Origin: Candidatus Thorarchaeota archaeon
GTDB taxonomy: Archaea > Asgardarchaeota > Thorarchaeia > Thorarchaeales > Thorarchaeaceae
Direction: 5' to 3'
Assembly: GCA_029856425.1 (NCBI GenBank)
Contig: JAHQWZ010000037.1
Location: forward strand, 1-11,652
Length of the DNA: 11,652 nt
Position 1 is the stretch's first letter, and every line of letters begins with the position of its first letter. The notes below the pieces were generated by a model. The model was not told the origin of the DNA. It worked only from the letters and a program-made list of their open reading frames with translations, and ran no database searches. Positions 1 to 7,599 of the stretch are shown one piece after another. The position numbers were made by a program, and so were the translations under genes.

Positions 1-13
1 GCTCTTCCGATCT
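1..13. other. Illumina sequencing adapter remnant at contig end
   Basis: The first 13 bases, GCTCTTCCGATCT, are identical to the common 3' end of Illumina TruSeq-type adapters. Read on the minus strand they would add Asp-Arg-Lys-Ser to the thermosome after residue 355. At that point the family normally continues with a Gly/Asp/Lys-rich turn and a Met-x-Phe strand. The thermosome similarity therefore stops exactly where the adapter begins. This is untrimmed adapter, not genomic DNA. Confidence 0.9.
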
Positions 14-1077
14 ATCCTTACTTCCTCAACAAGACCTGCTTGACCCAAGTTTTCAGCAGATAGCTCATTCAGGTTGGAAGCAATCTGTCCGCCTGTAGCT
101 TTTGCTAGCTTCTCCAGAGTGCTCTTCTTGGCTCTCCGAATTGACATCACACCTGCCTTAGCTAGGTAGTGTTGAGCCACGTCATCTATGCCCTTCTGAC
201 AGACGAGTACAGTTGCACCTGAATCAATGACCTTATCGACCATGGCCTTTAGCATGCGCTCTTCCTCATCCAGAAATGCCTTGATCTGGTCTGGGCTGTC
301 AATCTTGATCTCTGCATCGAACTCGGTCTTCTCAACCTCAATAGCTGCATTGACTAGAGCAATTTTGGCCTTCTCAATCTTTCTGGGCATTGCCGCATGA
401 ATGACCTCCTTGTCGATCACCATGCCGTTCACGAGCTCGGTTTCGAAGAGACTCTTGCCCTGCTTCTTGATGATCTCAATCATGTCAACATCAGCAGTGA
501 TTTTGCCATTGTTATCTTCAGCAATCTGCAGAACAGCGTCAACTGCAATCTTGGCGAAGTGACTTTTAGAACCAGAAATTGATTTGCTGTTCATTGAAGT
601 TTCAGCGATTTCAGTCAGGACCTTCTTGTCCATTCCTGTCATTGAGACCGAAATCTCTTTGAGAATCCTTGTTGCCTCTTCAGCAGCCTTCTGATAACCG
701 CTCACAAGAATGGTTGGATGGATCTTCTTCTCAAGCAAGTCCTGAGCTCTCTTGAGGAGCTCTCCAGCAATCACAACTGAGGTGGTTGTACCGTCACCGG
801 TCTCTTGGTCTTGGCTCTTTGCAACCTCAACAAGCATCTTTGCAGCAGGATGTTGCACGTCAATCTCCTTCAGGATTGATGCGCCGTCGTTGGTGATTGT
901 TACGTCTCCCAACGAATCGACAAGCATCTTGTCCATGCCGCGAGGCCCAAGAGTGGACTTCACAGCATCAGAGATGACAATGCCTGCCATGATGTTGTTG
1001 CCCTGTGCTGACTTTCCTCGGGTACGAGATGTACCTTCCTTGAGGATAAGCACTGGTGTTCCGGACATCTGTGCCAT
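14..1077 (-). CDS. ths: Thermosome (group II chaperonin) subunit, C-terminal part missing
   Basis: ATP-driven protein-folding subunit of the archaeal cytosolic double-ring chaperonin, related to eukaryotic CCT/TRiC. About 355 codons are present of the usual roughly 540-550. Visible features are the N-terminal equatorial segment with PVLILKEGTSRTRG (residues 8-21), LGPRGMDKML (43-52), TNDGAS (62-67) and the nucleotide-binding GDGTTT (94-99). The intermediate and apical domains follow from about 145, with the helical-protrusion region near 240-275. The sequence ends in the apical domain at LVEEVRI, where adapter begins. The ATG at 1077 gives the family-typical Met-Ala-Gln start and has an AGAGGAAAG Shine-Dalgarno (1090-1082) 4-8 bases upstream. 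A second ATG at 1068 is less likely. The missing part (rest of apical, second intermediate and equatorial domains with the catalytic Asp) lies off the contig. The paralogue (alpha/beta/gamma) cannot be told from this fragment. Confidence 0.96.
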
Positions 1078-1110
1078 TTTACTTTCCTCTAATAATTGTT
1101 TAAATGATAA

Positions 1111-1126
1111 AAGTGTACATACACTT
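1111..1126. promoter_or_regulatory. 16-bp dyad AAGTGTA-N2-TACACTT, possible operator
   Basis: The two 7-bp arms (1111-1117 and 1120-1126) are perfect inverted repeats around a CA spacer, typical of a site for a dimeric helix-turn-helix regulator. It lies 34 bp upstream of the thermosome start, near or just downstream of the proposed transcription start, which would suit repression. It overlaps the first of two ACTTCGTAT direct repeats. It does not match the archaeal heat-shock operator forms I remember (Phr, HSR1), so the regulator is unknown. Confidence 0.4.
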
Positions 1127-1165
1127 CGTATGCACTTCTGCTATGAATGCCCCTAAACTTCGTAT
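1123..1165. repeat. Pair of 9-bp direct repeats ACTTCGTAT
   Basis: Identical 9-mers lie at 1123-1131 and 1157-1165, 34 bp apart start to start, with a shorter ACTTC copy at 1134-1138 between them. The second copy overlaps the candidate TATA element. Their place in the divergent promoter region suggests regulator binding, but such short repeats may also be chance. Confidence 0.3.
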
Positions 1166-1178
1166 AAAAACTTTCCCA
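1163..1178 (-). promoter_or_regulatory. Candidate BRE/TATA promoter of the thermosome gene
   Basis: On the minus strand the sequence reads TGGGAAAG followed by TTTTTATA, resembling an archaeal purine-rich BRE followed by a TATA box. A start site about 25 bases downstream, near 1138, would give a leader of about 60 nt with the Shine-Dalgarno at its end. The same bases read TATAAAAA on the plus strand and could instead serve the gene at 1248, with a leader of about 50 nt. This is a pattern match only. A second T-rich stretch at about 1100-1112 is an alternative that would give an almost leaderless transcript. Confidence 0.35.
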
Positions 1179-1223
1179 AATGTGAATATGATAAACAGAA
1201 AAACCCAATTGTAATTTGAAGCA

Positions 1224-1239
1224 TTTCCTCATGAGGAAA
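1224..1239 (+). promoter_or_regulatory. Perfect 16-bp palindrome covering a Shine-Dalgarno
   Basis: TTTCCTCATGAGGAAA is a perfect palindrome ending 8 bases before the GTG start at 1248. Its right half contains GAGGAAA, the only reasonable ribosome-binding sequence for that gene. In RNA it could fold into a 6-bp stem with a CAUG loop and mask the Shine-Dalgarno. In DNA it could be an operator. The ATG inside the palindrome (1231) opens a frame that stops after 13 codons, so it is not the start of the gene. Confidence 0.4.
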
Positions 1240-1247
1240 GCCAAAGG

Positions 1248-1709
1248 GTGTCCACAATTCACCGTGGATTGATTCTAGTAATCCCACTTGTAATCATTGT
1301 ACTTGCAGGATTTGCTGTTATAGCCTACAACTGCTTGGGTATTGGACTGATTGATGAATGCGGTTTCTGCTATATCAGTGAGATACAGGATACAAACGGG
1401 AATGAATCATCCACAGTGGATTTCCATGATGTGAGCTTCACCTTTCTGCATTACAATCTCCCAATGTATTATGACGAAAATGGAACGGCTTACACATTGG
1501 TTGATGCTCCGAATACCGCTCATTTCATGTTGATGTACTCAGATGATAAGGTGGAGTACTTGAGCCTCAGTATGGAAGGTTATGTCCCTCTTCGTCCCAA
1601 CTCTCCATTGCGTCCGATATTGGGCAACCATACCTCGCCAAGAGCTGATGTAGCTACTGCTTTCGCACCAGATTTACACTTCAAATGGGTCCTTTTGGTT
1701 TCAGTCTAG
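1248..1709 (+). CDS. Small membrane-anchored extracellular protein, unknown function
   Basis: I do not recognise a family. The 153-residue product starts with a short basic tip (His-Arg) and one hydrophobic helix at about residues 8-27, then a polar domain predicted to face outside, so it is a signal anchor or uncleaved signal peptide. Three cysteines cluster just after the helix (CLGIGLIDECGFC, about 29-41) and could form a disulfide or metal site. Three Asn-X-Ser/Thr sequons (NES, NGT, NHT) fit an exported glycoprotein. GTG at 1248 is the only plausible start: the nearest in-frame stop upstream is a TAA at 1212-1214 with no ATG or TTG between. GAGGAAAG at 1233-1240 would be the ribosome site. 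It is divergent from the thermosome and separated from korA by 194 bp with a hairpin, so it is probably its own transcript. Confidence 0.65.
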   Translation: MSTIHRGLILVIPLVIIVLAGFAVIAYNCLGIGLIDECGFCYISEIQDTNGNESSTVDFHDVSFTFLHYNLPMYYDENGTAYTLVDAPNTAHFMLMYSDDKVEYLSLSMEGYVPLRPNSPLRPILGNHTSPRADVATAFAPDLHFKWVLLVSV

Positions 1710-1804
1710 ATCTCACGCACTAAAGGCACCCTTCCTAAATACCAATGGACCCGCATGCCAGATCTCCATACTCCCCTTCACATCTAGGATCTCTTCGAGC
1801 ACTC

Positions 1805-1839
1805 CTTTGCCTCGTGGGAAAACACCCCACGAGGCAAAG
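1805..1839 (+). promoter_or_regulatory. Perfect 14-bp hairpin upstream of the kor-fum-sdh cluster
   Basis: Arms CTTTGCCTCGTGGG (1805-1818) and CCCACGAGGCAAAG (1826-1839) pair perfectly around a 7-base AAAACAC loop. The structure ends 64 bases before the korA start and begins 95 bases after the previous gene stops. No T-tract follows on either side, so a classic terminator is not supported. If transcription starts near the weak TATA-like TAAATA at about 1736, the hairpin would sit in the leader of the operon mRNA. It could alternatively be an RNA processing or stabilising element, or a large operator. Confidence 0.55.
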
Positions 1840-1890
1840 ATGATAAGTGAGAGCCATTATCACAAGCCATTCAGATGCTCCCAAGAATTG

Positions 1891-1906
1891 AGGAGGTTAA
1901 TGATTG
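1891..1906 (+). promoter_or_regulatory. Shine-Dalgarno and TTG start of korA
   Basis: AGGAGG at 1891-1896 lies 7 bases before TTG at 1904. The codon immediately before it in frame is a TGA stop (1901-1903), so translation cannot start further upstream. An ATG at 1900-1902 is out of frame and reaches a stop after ten codons. The TTG start is therefore forced. Confidence 0.85.
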
Positions 1907-3622
1907 GACATCACATTCAACATAGGTGGTGAAGCTGGTCAGGGAATAGACACTATTGGAGACTTGCTTACCCAAGTATTCGTTCAGTCCGGCTTCTACA
2001 CATTCACAATAAAGGACTTCATGTCCAGAATTCGGGGCGGGTACAACTTTAGCCAGATCAGAGTGTCTGATAGTCCTATACATGCTCCAATTGATGATAT
2101 TGATCTCATAGTTGCCCTCTCTCATGATGCCATTGTTGGAAAGCGCAATCAGCTTGTAGATGGAGGTGTCATTATCTTTGATGACACCATCAAGACCGAA
2201 GAGCTTGATGCCTGTCATTATCCTGCTCCACTTCAAAAAACTGCAACGGAGGTTGGTGGCAACATTAGGATGATGAATGCAGCCGCGCTTGGTGCCGTCC
2301 TGGCTGTCACTAGATTTCCCTTTAATCTGGCTGAAACAGCACTTAGCGAGATCTTTCTCAGAAAGGGTCGCAAGGTAGTCGATGCTAATGTTGAGGTAGC
2401 TAAGGCGCTTTATAATTTGACAAAGGAGAATTGGATTGGGACCTGTGCTCATGATATGAGCACCGTCAAGATGGGGCCATGTAAAGACCGCTTAATTCTC
2501 ACTGGAAATCGTGCAATTGCATTGGGGGCTATGGCGGCGAATCTCAAATGGATATCATCATACCCAATGAGCCCCTCCACGGCATGCTTCCAAGATATTG
2601 TTAGCAACGCCCAACGCTTGAAAATCGGTTCCCTCCAGACTGAAGATGAGATTGCGTCCTTGGCTACGGCGATAGGCGCCTCATTCGCCGGGGCACGCAG
2701 TATGGTGACCACTTCAGGGGGCGGGTTTTCTTTGATGGTAGAAGGCCTCGGATTGGCTGCAATGACCGAAACCCCAATTGTAATCTACAATGCTCAGCGT
2801 CCTGGACCGAGCACAGGTTTGCCCACGCGAACAGAACAGGGCGACCTACTATTCATGTTGACTGCAAGTCAGGGTGAGTTCCCACGGATTATGCTTGCAC
2901 CCAAGGACCCAATAGAAGCCTTCGATGTAGCAACAAGAGCATTCAATCTTGCTGACAAATTCCAAGTGCCTGTCATGATTCTGGGCGACCAGTACTTTTC
3001 GGACTCTGTCAAGAATGTTCCGCGGATTGATGCAGGCAAGGTAGAGATAGACAGGGGCAAAAGAGCATCTACCATGGCATCAGAACCTTATGAGCGATTC
3101 AAGCTTACAGAAGACGGGGTATCCCCAATTGCATTCCCCGGCGACCAAGGGAAGTTCGTCGTTGCCTCAGGGAATGTGCATCTTGAGAATGGGCACATTA
3201 CAGAAGATCCAGATATCCGCAATTCTATGGTCGAGAAATTCATGAGAAAGATTCCACAGATTCTGAAGACACTCAATCCCCCCCAGGTGTTCGGCGGCAG
3301 GGGCGCAGAAACTACTCTGTTAACTTGGGGATCTACTTGGGGGGCGGCCTACGAAGCAGTGAAGGTTCTCGCGGATAAGGGAGTATCTATCAATTTGCTG
3401 CATTTTTGTGATCTATTCCCTCTAAAGACTCATATTCTGACAGAGGTATTCAGCGAAGCCAAAGGGGTGGTTGCTGTTGAACAGAATGCAACCTCCCAGT
3501 TTGCAAAACTAGTTTTGATGGAAACTGGACTCACAGTAGACAAACGTGTCAACAAGTACGATGGGAGGCCAATGACACCACGGTTCATTATGGATCGTCT
3601 TAAGGAGGGTGGAATCTCATGA
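1904..3622 (+). CDS. korA: 2-oxoacid:ferredoxin oxidoreductase, fused gamma-alpha subunit
   Basis: Large subunit of a ferredoxin-linked 2-oxoacid oxidoreductase, probably acting on 2-oxoglutarate, which interconverts 2-oxoacid plus CoA with acyl-CoA, CO2 and reduced ferredoxin in the cytoplasm. The 572 residues comprise an N-terminal gamma domain (about 1-185) with GGEAGQG (8-14) and RIRGGYNFSQIR (42-53). The alpha domain follows (about 195-572): YPMSPST (220-226) is the variant of the family's YPITP motif, a conserved acidic stretch QTEDEIASLA lies near 245-254, then SGGG (271-274) and QRPGPSTGLPT (298-308). Length and domain order fit KorA-type fusions. It overlaps korB by ATGA, so the two are translationally coupled. 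The TTG start follows an in-frame stop and a strong AGGAGG. No ferredoxin-like delta domain is present. Specificity for 2-oxoglutarate rests on the neighbouring C4 genes and overall resemblance. A pyruvate or broad 2-oxoacid enzyme is not excluded. Confidence 0.93.
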   Translation: MDITFNIGGEAGQGIDTIGDLLTQVFVQSGFYTFTIKDFMSRIRGGYNFSQIRVSDSPIHAPIDDIDLIVALSHDAIVGKRNQLVDGGVIIFDDTIKTEELDACHYPAPLQKTATEVGGNIRMMNAAALGAVLAVTRFPFNLAETALSEIFLRKGRKVVDANVEVAKALYNLTKENWIGTCAHDMSTVKMGPCKDRLILTGNRAIALGAMAANLKWISSYPMSPSTACFQDIVSNAQRLKIGSLQTEDEIASLATAIGASFAGARSMVTTSGGGFSLMVEGLGLAAMTETPIVIYNAQRPGPSTGLPTRTEQGDLLFMLTASQGEFPRIMLAPKDPIEAFDVATRAFNLADKFQVPVMILGDQYFSDSVKNVPRIDAGKVEIDRGKRASTMASEPYERFKLTEDGVSPIAFPGDQGKFVVASGNVHLENGHITEDPDIRNSMVEKFMRKIPQILKTLNPPQVFGGRGAETTLLTWGSTWGAAYEAVKVLADKGVSINLLHFCDLFPLKTHILTEVFSEAKGVVAVEQNATSQFAKLVLMETGLTVDKRVNKYDGRPMTPRFIMDRLKEGGIS

Positions 3623-4485
3623 TCACAAAAGAGCAACTTGAAGGTCCGCAGAAGATTACGTGGTGTACTGGATGTGGCAATTTTGGTATTCTCGCTTCTC
3701 TGAAGAACGCCGTAGGTGAACTGGGAGTTCCTCAGAATCAATTTGTAATAGTTTCTGGTATTGGCTGCGGCAGCAAGATACCTCATTATATCAACCTGAA
3801 CGCTATCCATACACTGCATGGCAGGGCGATAGCGGTTGCTCAGGGTATCCATCTCGCCAATTTGGATCTTCAGGTCTTGGTTCATGTTGGCGATGGAGAT
3901 ACTTTAGGAGAGGGTCTTGGTCATCTCATGCACGCAGCTAGACGCAATGTGAACCTCTCAGTGTTTATCCACAACAATGGTGTAATGGGACTAACAAAGG
4001 GTCAATTCTCTCCATCCGCACCAAGAGGATATGTATCGAGCACATCTCCACCTGAAGCTGGCGCTCCCATGAATCCAGTCAATGTAGTTGCATATGCTTT
4101 GACTGCCGGAGCTACATTCGTGGCAAGAGGATTCTCAGGCGATCAGAAAGGCCTGGTGGCATTGATGAGAAAAGCCATGAAACACAAAGGATTTGCTCTG
4201 GTTGATATTTTGCAGCCGTGTCAGACATGGAATAGGCAGCTCAATTGGAAATTCTACAATGAGCATACCTATTCATTGCAGGAAAATGGACACGACATCA
4301 ATAGCAGGATAGCGGCTATCGAGAAAGCGTTCAGTAACGGTGATAAGATACCAACTGGAGTGTTCTATGAGGAGAAAGCTCCCACACTTGCAGAGAGTTT
4401 GGCGTTGCCTCCAGATGGCCGTCTGCGTGACCATCAGACTGACATTAAAGCGGTTCAGGCTATTATTGATGAGCTTATCCTTTAG
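3619..4485 (+). CDS. korB: 2-oxoacid:ferredoxin oxidoreductase beta subunit (TPP-binding)
   Basis: Catalytic subunit that binds thiamine diphosphate and a 4Fe-4S cluster and partners with the upstream gamma-alpha subunit. WCTGCG (15-20) gives Cys16 and Cys19, GIGCGSK gives Cys50 and QPCQTWN gives Cys201: the four cysteines expected to hold the single cluster of this class. The TPP motif is GDGD (91-94) through HNN (118-120). The 288-residue length is normal. The segment NNGVMGLTKGQ carries Met123 where I recall an aromatic residue (Tyr) in most relatives, which may affect substrate fit. The ATG at 3619 overlaps the korA stop by four bases. After its TAG there is a 28-bp gap to fumC. Like korA, it is assigned to 2-oxoglutarate mainly from context. 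Confidence 0.94.
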   Translation: MITKEQLEGPQKITWCTGCGNFGILASLKNAVGELGVPQNQFVIVSGIGCGSKIPHYINLNAIHTLHGRAIAVAQGIHLANLDLQVLVHVGDGDTLGEGLGHLMHAARRNVNLSVFIHNNGVMGLTKGQFSPSAPRGYVSSTSPPEAGAPMNPVNVVAYALTAGATFVARGFSGDQKGLVALMRKAMKHKGFALVDILQPCQTWNRQLNWKFYNEHTYSLQENGHDINSRIAAIEKAFSNGDKIPTGVFYEEKAPTLAESLALPPDGRLRDHQTDIKAVQAIIDELIL

Positions 4486-4513
4486 AATTTCAAAGCAAAA
4501 GCTGTGGTTTCGA

Positions 4514-5902
4514 ATGACGAAGACTCGCACTGAGAAGGACGTTCTAGGCGAACTGGAAGTTCCCATTGATGCATACTGGGGAATTAGTACTCAACGTGCG
4601 CTGACCAATTTCAAGATAAGTGGTCGCCGTTTGCCTGAAAACTTCATCTTGGCCTTGGCAACGGTGAAGAAAGCCTGTCTATTAGCGAACATGGACCTGG
4701 GAATGATTCCAACTGAACTTGGAAACCCAATTCAGAAGGCTGTGGATGAAATTCTCAAAGATAGAAAGATGTTGGACCAGTTTCCAATCGATGTATTTCA
4801 GACCGGCTCGGGAACCCAGACGAACATGAACATGAATGAGGTACTGGCCAACAGGGCTAATGAGATTCTGGGGCAGCCTCGAGGAAAGAAAGCACCTGTT
4901 CATCCAAATGATCATGTCAACTTAGGTCAGTCCTCAAATGATGTCATACCAACAACCATGCATATTGCCGCCCTCGAGCTAATAATAAACGAGCTAATGC
5001 CTTCGCTTGAGAAATTAATTCTGGGTTTGGATGAAAAGGTGACCGAATTTCGTGAGATTGTGAAAGTTGGTCGCACACATCTTCAAGATGCAGTACCCAT
5101 ACCCTTGTCAATGGAGTTCGATGTCTATAAGACACAAATGGTCAATAACATGGCTGATTTGCAGGCGGCTCGCGATGAGCTTGTTGTTGTGCCCATTGGA
5201 GGGACCGCACTAGGGACTGGTATAAACGCTCCTAAGGGATTCGCTGAAAAGGTCGCAACGTATCTCAGTAAATTCACAAGCCTCCCCATTCGAACGCAAT
5301 CGGTGAAAGCTGAAGGCATCTCATCTCATCGTGCCATGGTGCGGTTGAGTTCAAGCCTGAGGCTTCTGGCCCTCTCATGTATCAAGATGGCCAATGACAT
5401 TAGATGGATGGGCAGTGGTCCTCGTGCAGGACTCGGGGAACTCATCCTTCCTCAGAACGAGCCTGGCTCTTCCATTATGCCTGGGAAGATCAATCCAACT
5501 CAGTCAGAGGCTTTGATACAGGTATGCGCACAAGTGATTGGCCATGATGCAGTGGTTTCATTCGCAGAGAGTCATGGGAGCATCTTGGACCTGAATATGT
5601 CTAAGCCTGTCATCATTGTCAACATACTTGATGCAATTACTATTCTCTCAAATGGCATTCAGTCGTTCAGGTTACATTGCCTTTCAGGACTCAAGGCTAA
5701 TGAAAGTGTGATCAAGAGCCAACTTGAGCGAAGTTTGATGATTGTAACAGGACTGACACCAGTGATTGGGTATGATAAAGCCGGAGAAGTTGCAAGAAGA
5801 GCTTACGAAACTGGACAGACTGTCCGAGAGACCATCGAAGAGATGAGAATCGAGATAGAAGGTGATCTTGATGACCTTCTTGATTCTAGGAAGATGGTAT
5901 GA
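4514..5902 (+). CDS. fumC: Class II fumarate hydratase
   Basis: Reversible hydration of fumarate to L-malate by the oxygen-stable, iron-free tetrameric fumarase of the aspartase/fumarase superfamily. The 462 residues match the usual 460-467. Conserved blocks are GSGTQTNMNMNE (98-109), HPNDHVNLGQSSND (130-143), GRTHLQDA (186-193, with the catalytic-base His189) and the superfamily signature GSSIMPGKIN (318-327, with the mobile-loop serine). ANRANE and the C-terminal ERSLMIVTGLTPVIGYDKA block favour fumarase over aspartase. The frame is open back to an ATG at 4340 inside korB, but those extra 58 residues do not resemble the family. ATG at 4514 gives the typical start MTKTRTEKDVLGE. No clear Shine-Dalgarno precedes it (only GTGGTT), so translation may depend on coupling to korB. 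Its stop overlaps the sdhA start by ATGA. Confidence 0.95.
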   Translation: MTKTRTEKDVLGELEVPIDAYWGISTQRALTNFKISGRRLPENFILALATVKKACLLANMDLGMIPTELGNPIQKAVDEILKDRKMLDQFPIDVFQTGSGTQTNMNMNEVLANRANEILGQPRGKKAPVHPNDHVNLGQSSNDVIPTTMHIAALELIINELMPSLEKLILGLDEKVTEFREIVKVGRTHLQDAVPIPLSMEFDVYKTQMVNNMADLQAARDELVVVPIGGTALGTGINAPKGFAEKVATYLSKFTSLPIRTQSVKAEGISSHRAMVRLSSSLRLLALSCIKMANDIRWMGSGPRAGLGELILPQNEPGSSIMPGKINPTQSEALIQVCAQVIGHDAVVSFAESHGSILDLNMSKPVIIVNILDAITILSNGIQSFRLHCLSGLKANESVIKSQLERSLMIVTGLTPVIGYDKAGEVARRAYETGQTVRETIEEMRIEIEGDLDDLLDSRKMV

Positions 5903-7599
5903 TACTGGAGGTTTTAAAGACGAATCACAGTCATGATGTCCTGGTTGTTGGCGCTGGTCTATCAGGCCTGCGTGTGGCTATCGAACTAACTGATCAATAC
6001 GATGTAGCAGTCCTGACAAAGGTACATCCATTGAGATCACATTCTGTAGCTGCGCAGGGGGGTATTAATGCCTCACTGAACCCCGAGGACTCATGGGAGT
6101 CACATGCTTTTGACACCGTCAAGGGTTCGGACTATTTGGCTGACCAAGATGTAGTCGAAGTGATGACCAAAGAAGCCTCGCGTGCTGTGATTGAGAATGA
6201 ACAGTGGGGTACTGCATTTTCAAGGACCGAAGATGGGAGAATAGCTCAGCGTCCTTTTGGAGGGGCTGCCTATCCTCGCACCTGTTATGCTGCGGATAAG
6301 ACAGGCCACAATCTTCTTCATACAACCTTTGAGCAAGCCCTCCGAAAGGGTGTGAACTTCTATCAAGAGTGGTTTGTCACTTCTCTTGTAAAGTCAGAGA
6401 AGCGTGTTTGTGGAGTAACCGCTTTTGAGATAGCCTCAGGCGAGATACACGGTTTCACAGCAAAAGCTGTAGTTCTTGCCACAGGTGGTTTCGGTCGCGT
6501 TTACGGTCATTCCACCAATGCTCTCATCAACACAGGTGATGGCGCTGCCATGGCATTGCGTGCAGGAGTCCCGCTTAAGGACATGGAGTTTGTGCAGTTT
6601 CATCCCACAACGTTAGTGCCATCAAGCATTCTCATCACAGAGGGAGCGCGAGGCGAGGGTGGCTATCTTGTGAACAAAGAATACAAACGATTCATGGACG
6701 CGTACGCATCAAAAGACATGGAACTCGCGCCACGTGATATTGTTGCAAGAGCTATCCAGACTGAGATTAATGAAGGCAGGGGATTTGATGATTATTATGT
6801 CCACCTTGATTTGAGGCACTTAGGTAAGACGAAGATTCTGGAACGCCTGCCTGGAATACGAGAGATATCTATGTTTTTTGCCGACGTTGACCCCATTGAG
6901 GAACCCATACCAGTACGTCCTGGCCAACACTATTCAATGGGCGGCATTCATTGTGACAAGGATGGAGTGACTCCCCTGAGTGGTCTTTTTGCTGTTGGCG
7001 AAACCGCCTGCATGAGCGTTCATGGAGCGAACCGTCTTGGAGGTAACTCACTTCTAGAGACACTTGTATTTGGAAGATTAGTGGGTCAGAAGGTTGGCGT
7101 GCATGTTTCTGGTTTAGGAGATGTGGATGAATGCATTGTTGATGATGCTGCCTTTGCCATGCGTGTGAAGATTCAATCCATTCTTCTGAGAGAATCAGGA
7201 GAATCGCATGCTGAAATCAAGGAAGAGCTGGGCAGAATCATGGACAATGAAGTCGGAGTATTCAGAGATCAAACGACCTTGGAATCAGCTCTCAAAGCGA
7301 TTCGATTTTTAAAAGAACGCTATGAGAATATCGCATTACCAAGATGTGACACTAAATTCAACTACTCGCTAATCCGCGCACTTGAGTTAGAGAATCTGCT
7401 TTGCCTAGCCGAGGTCATAACCATGACCGCTCTCATGAGGCGAGAGAGTCGGGGCGCACACTGGCGATTAGACTATGGTACTCGTGACGATGAAAATTTC
7501 TTGAAACACTCATTGGTCACCTTGGTTGACGACTACTTGAAAACAGAATACATCGATGTCGACCTCGGCCAGTTTGAAGTAATGGAGAGGAAGTATTGA
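5899..7599 (+). CDS. sdhA: Succinate dehydrogenase / fumarate reductase flavoprotein subunit
   Basis: FAD-carrying catalytic subunit that interconverts succinate and fumarate. The 566 residues show the dinucleotide-binding VVGAGLSGLR (16-25), and RSHSVAAQGG (46-55) whose His48 is the expected covalent FAD attachment site. Also present are ATGGFGR (194-200), FHPTTL (234-239), TEGARGEGG (247-255), RDIVAR (279-284, with the active-site proton-shuttle arginine), HYSMGGI (344-350) and HGANRLGGNSL (375-385). All key catalytic residues I can check are present, so the enzyme should be active. It overlaps fumC by ATGA and sdhB by one base. Sequence alone does not decide between dehydrogenase and reductase direction. 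Free soluble L-aspartate oxidase (NadB) is unlikely because the iron-sulfur partner follows directly. Confidence 0.95.
   Translation: MILEVLKTNHSHDVLVVGAGLSGLRVAIELTDQYDVAVLTKVHPLRSHSVAAQGGINASLNPEDSWESHAFDTVKGSDYLADQDVVEVMTKEASRAVIENEQWGTAFSRTEDGRIAQRPFGGAAYPRTCYAADKTGHNLLHTTFEQALRKGVNFYQEWFVTSLVKSEKRVCGVTAFEIASGEIHGFTAKAVVLATGGFGRVYGHSTNALINTGDGAAMALRAGVPLKDMEFVQFHPTTLVPSSILITEGARGEGGYLVNKEYKRFMDAYASKDMELAPRDIVARAIQTEINEGRGFDDYYVHLDLRHLGKTKILERLPGIREISMFFADVDPIEEPIPVRPGQHYSMGGIHCDKDGVTPLSGLFAVGETACMSVHGANRLGGNSLLETLVFGRLVGQKVGVHVSGLGDVDECIVDDAAFAMRVKIQSILLRESGESHAEIKEELGRIMDNEVGVFRDQTTLESALKAIRFLKERYENIALPRCDTKFNYSLIRALELENLLCLAEVITMTALMRRESRGAHWRLDYGTRDDENFLKHSLVTLVDDYLKTEYIDVDLGQFEVMERKY

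Noticed and set aside
752..1156. 134-codon plus-strand open frame opposite the thermosome N-terminus
   Set aside because: It is Ser/Pro-rich antisense of a conserved gene and runs into the promoter region.
1871..2452. 193-codon open frame on the minus strand inside korA
   Set aside because: It lies opposite the well-conserved gamma domain of KorA, has no recognisable motif and no ribosome site that I can see. It is an antisense shadow.
3430..3885. 151-codon open frame on the minus strand across the korA/korB junction
   Set aside because: It is antisense to two conserved coding regions and shows no domain.
4340..4513. 58-residue N-terminal extension of fumarase overlapping korB
   Set aside because: The extension is basic, does not resemble class II fumarases, and lies in another frame of korB. 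The family-typical start is the ATG at 4514.
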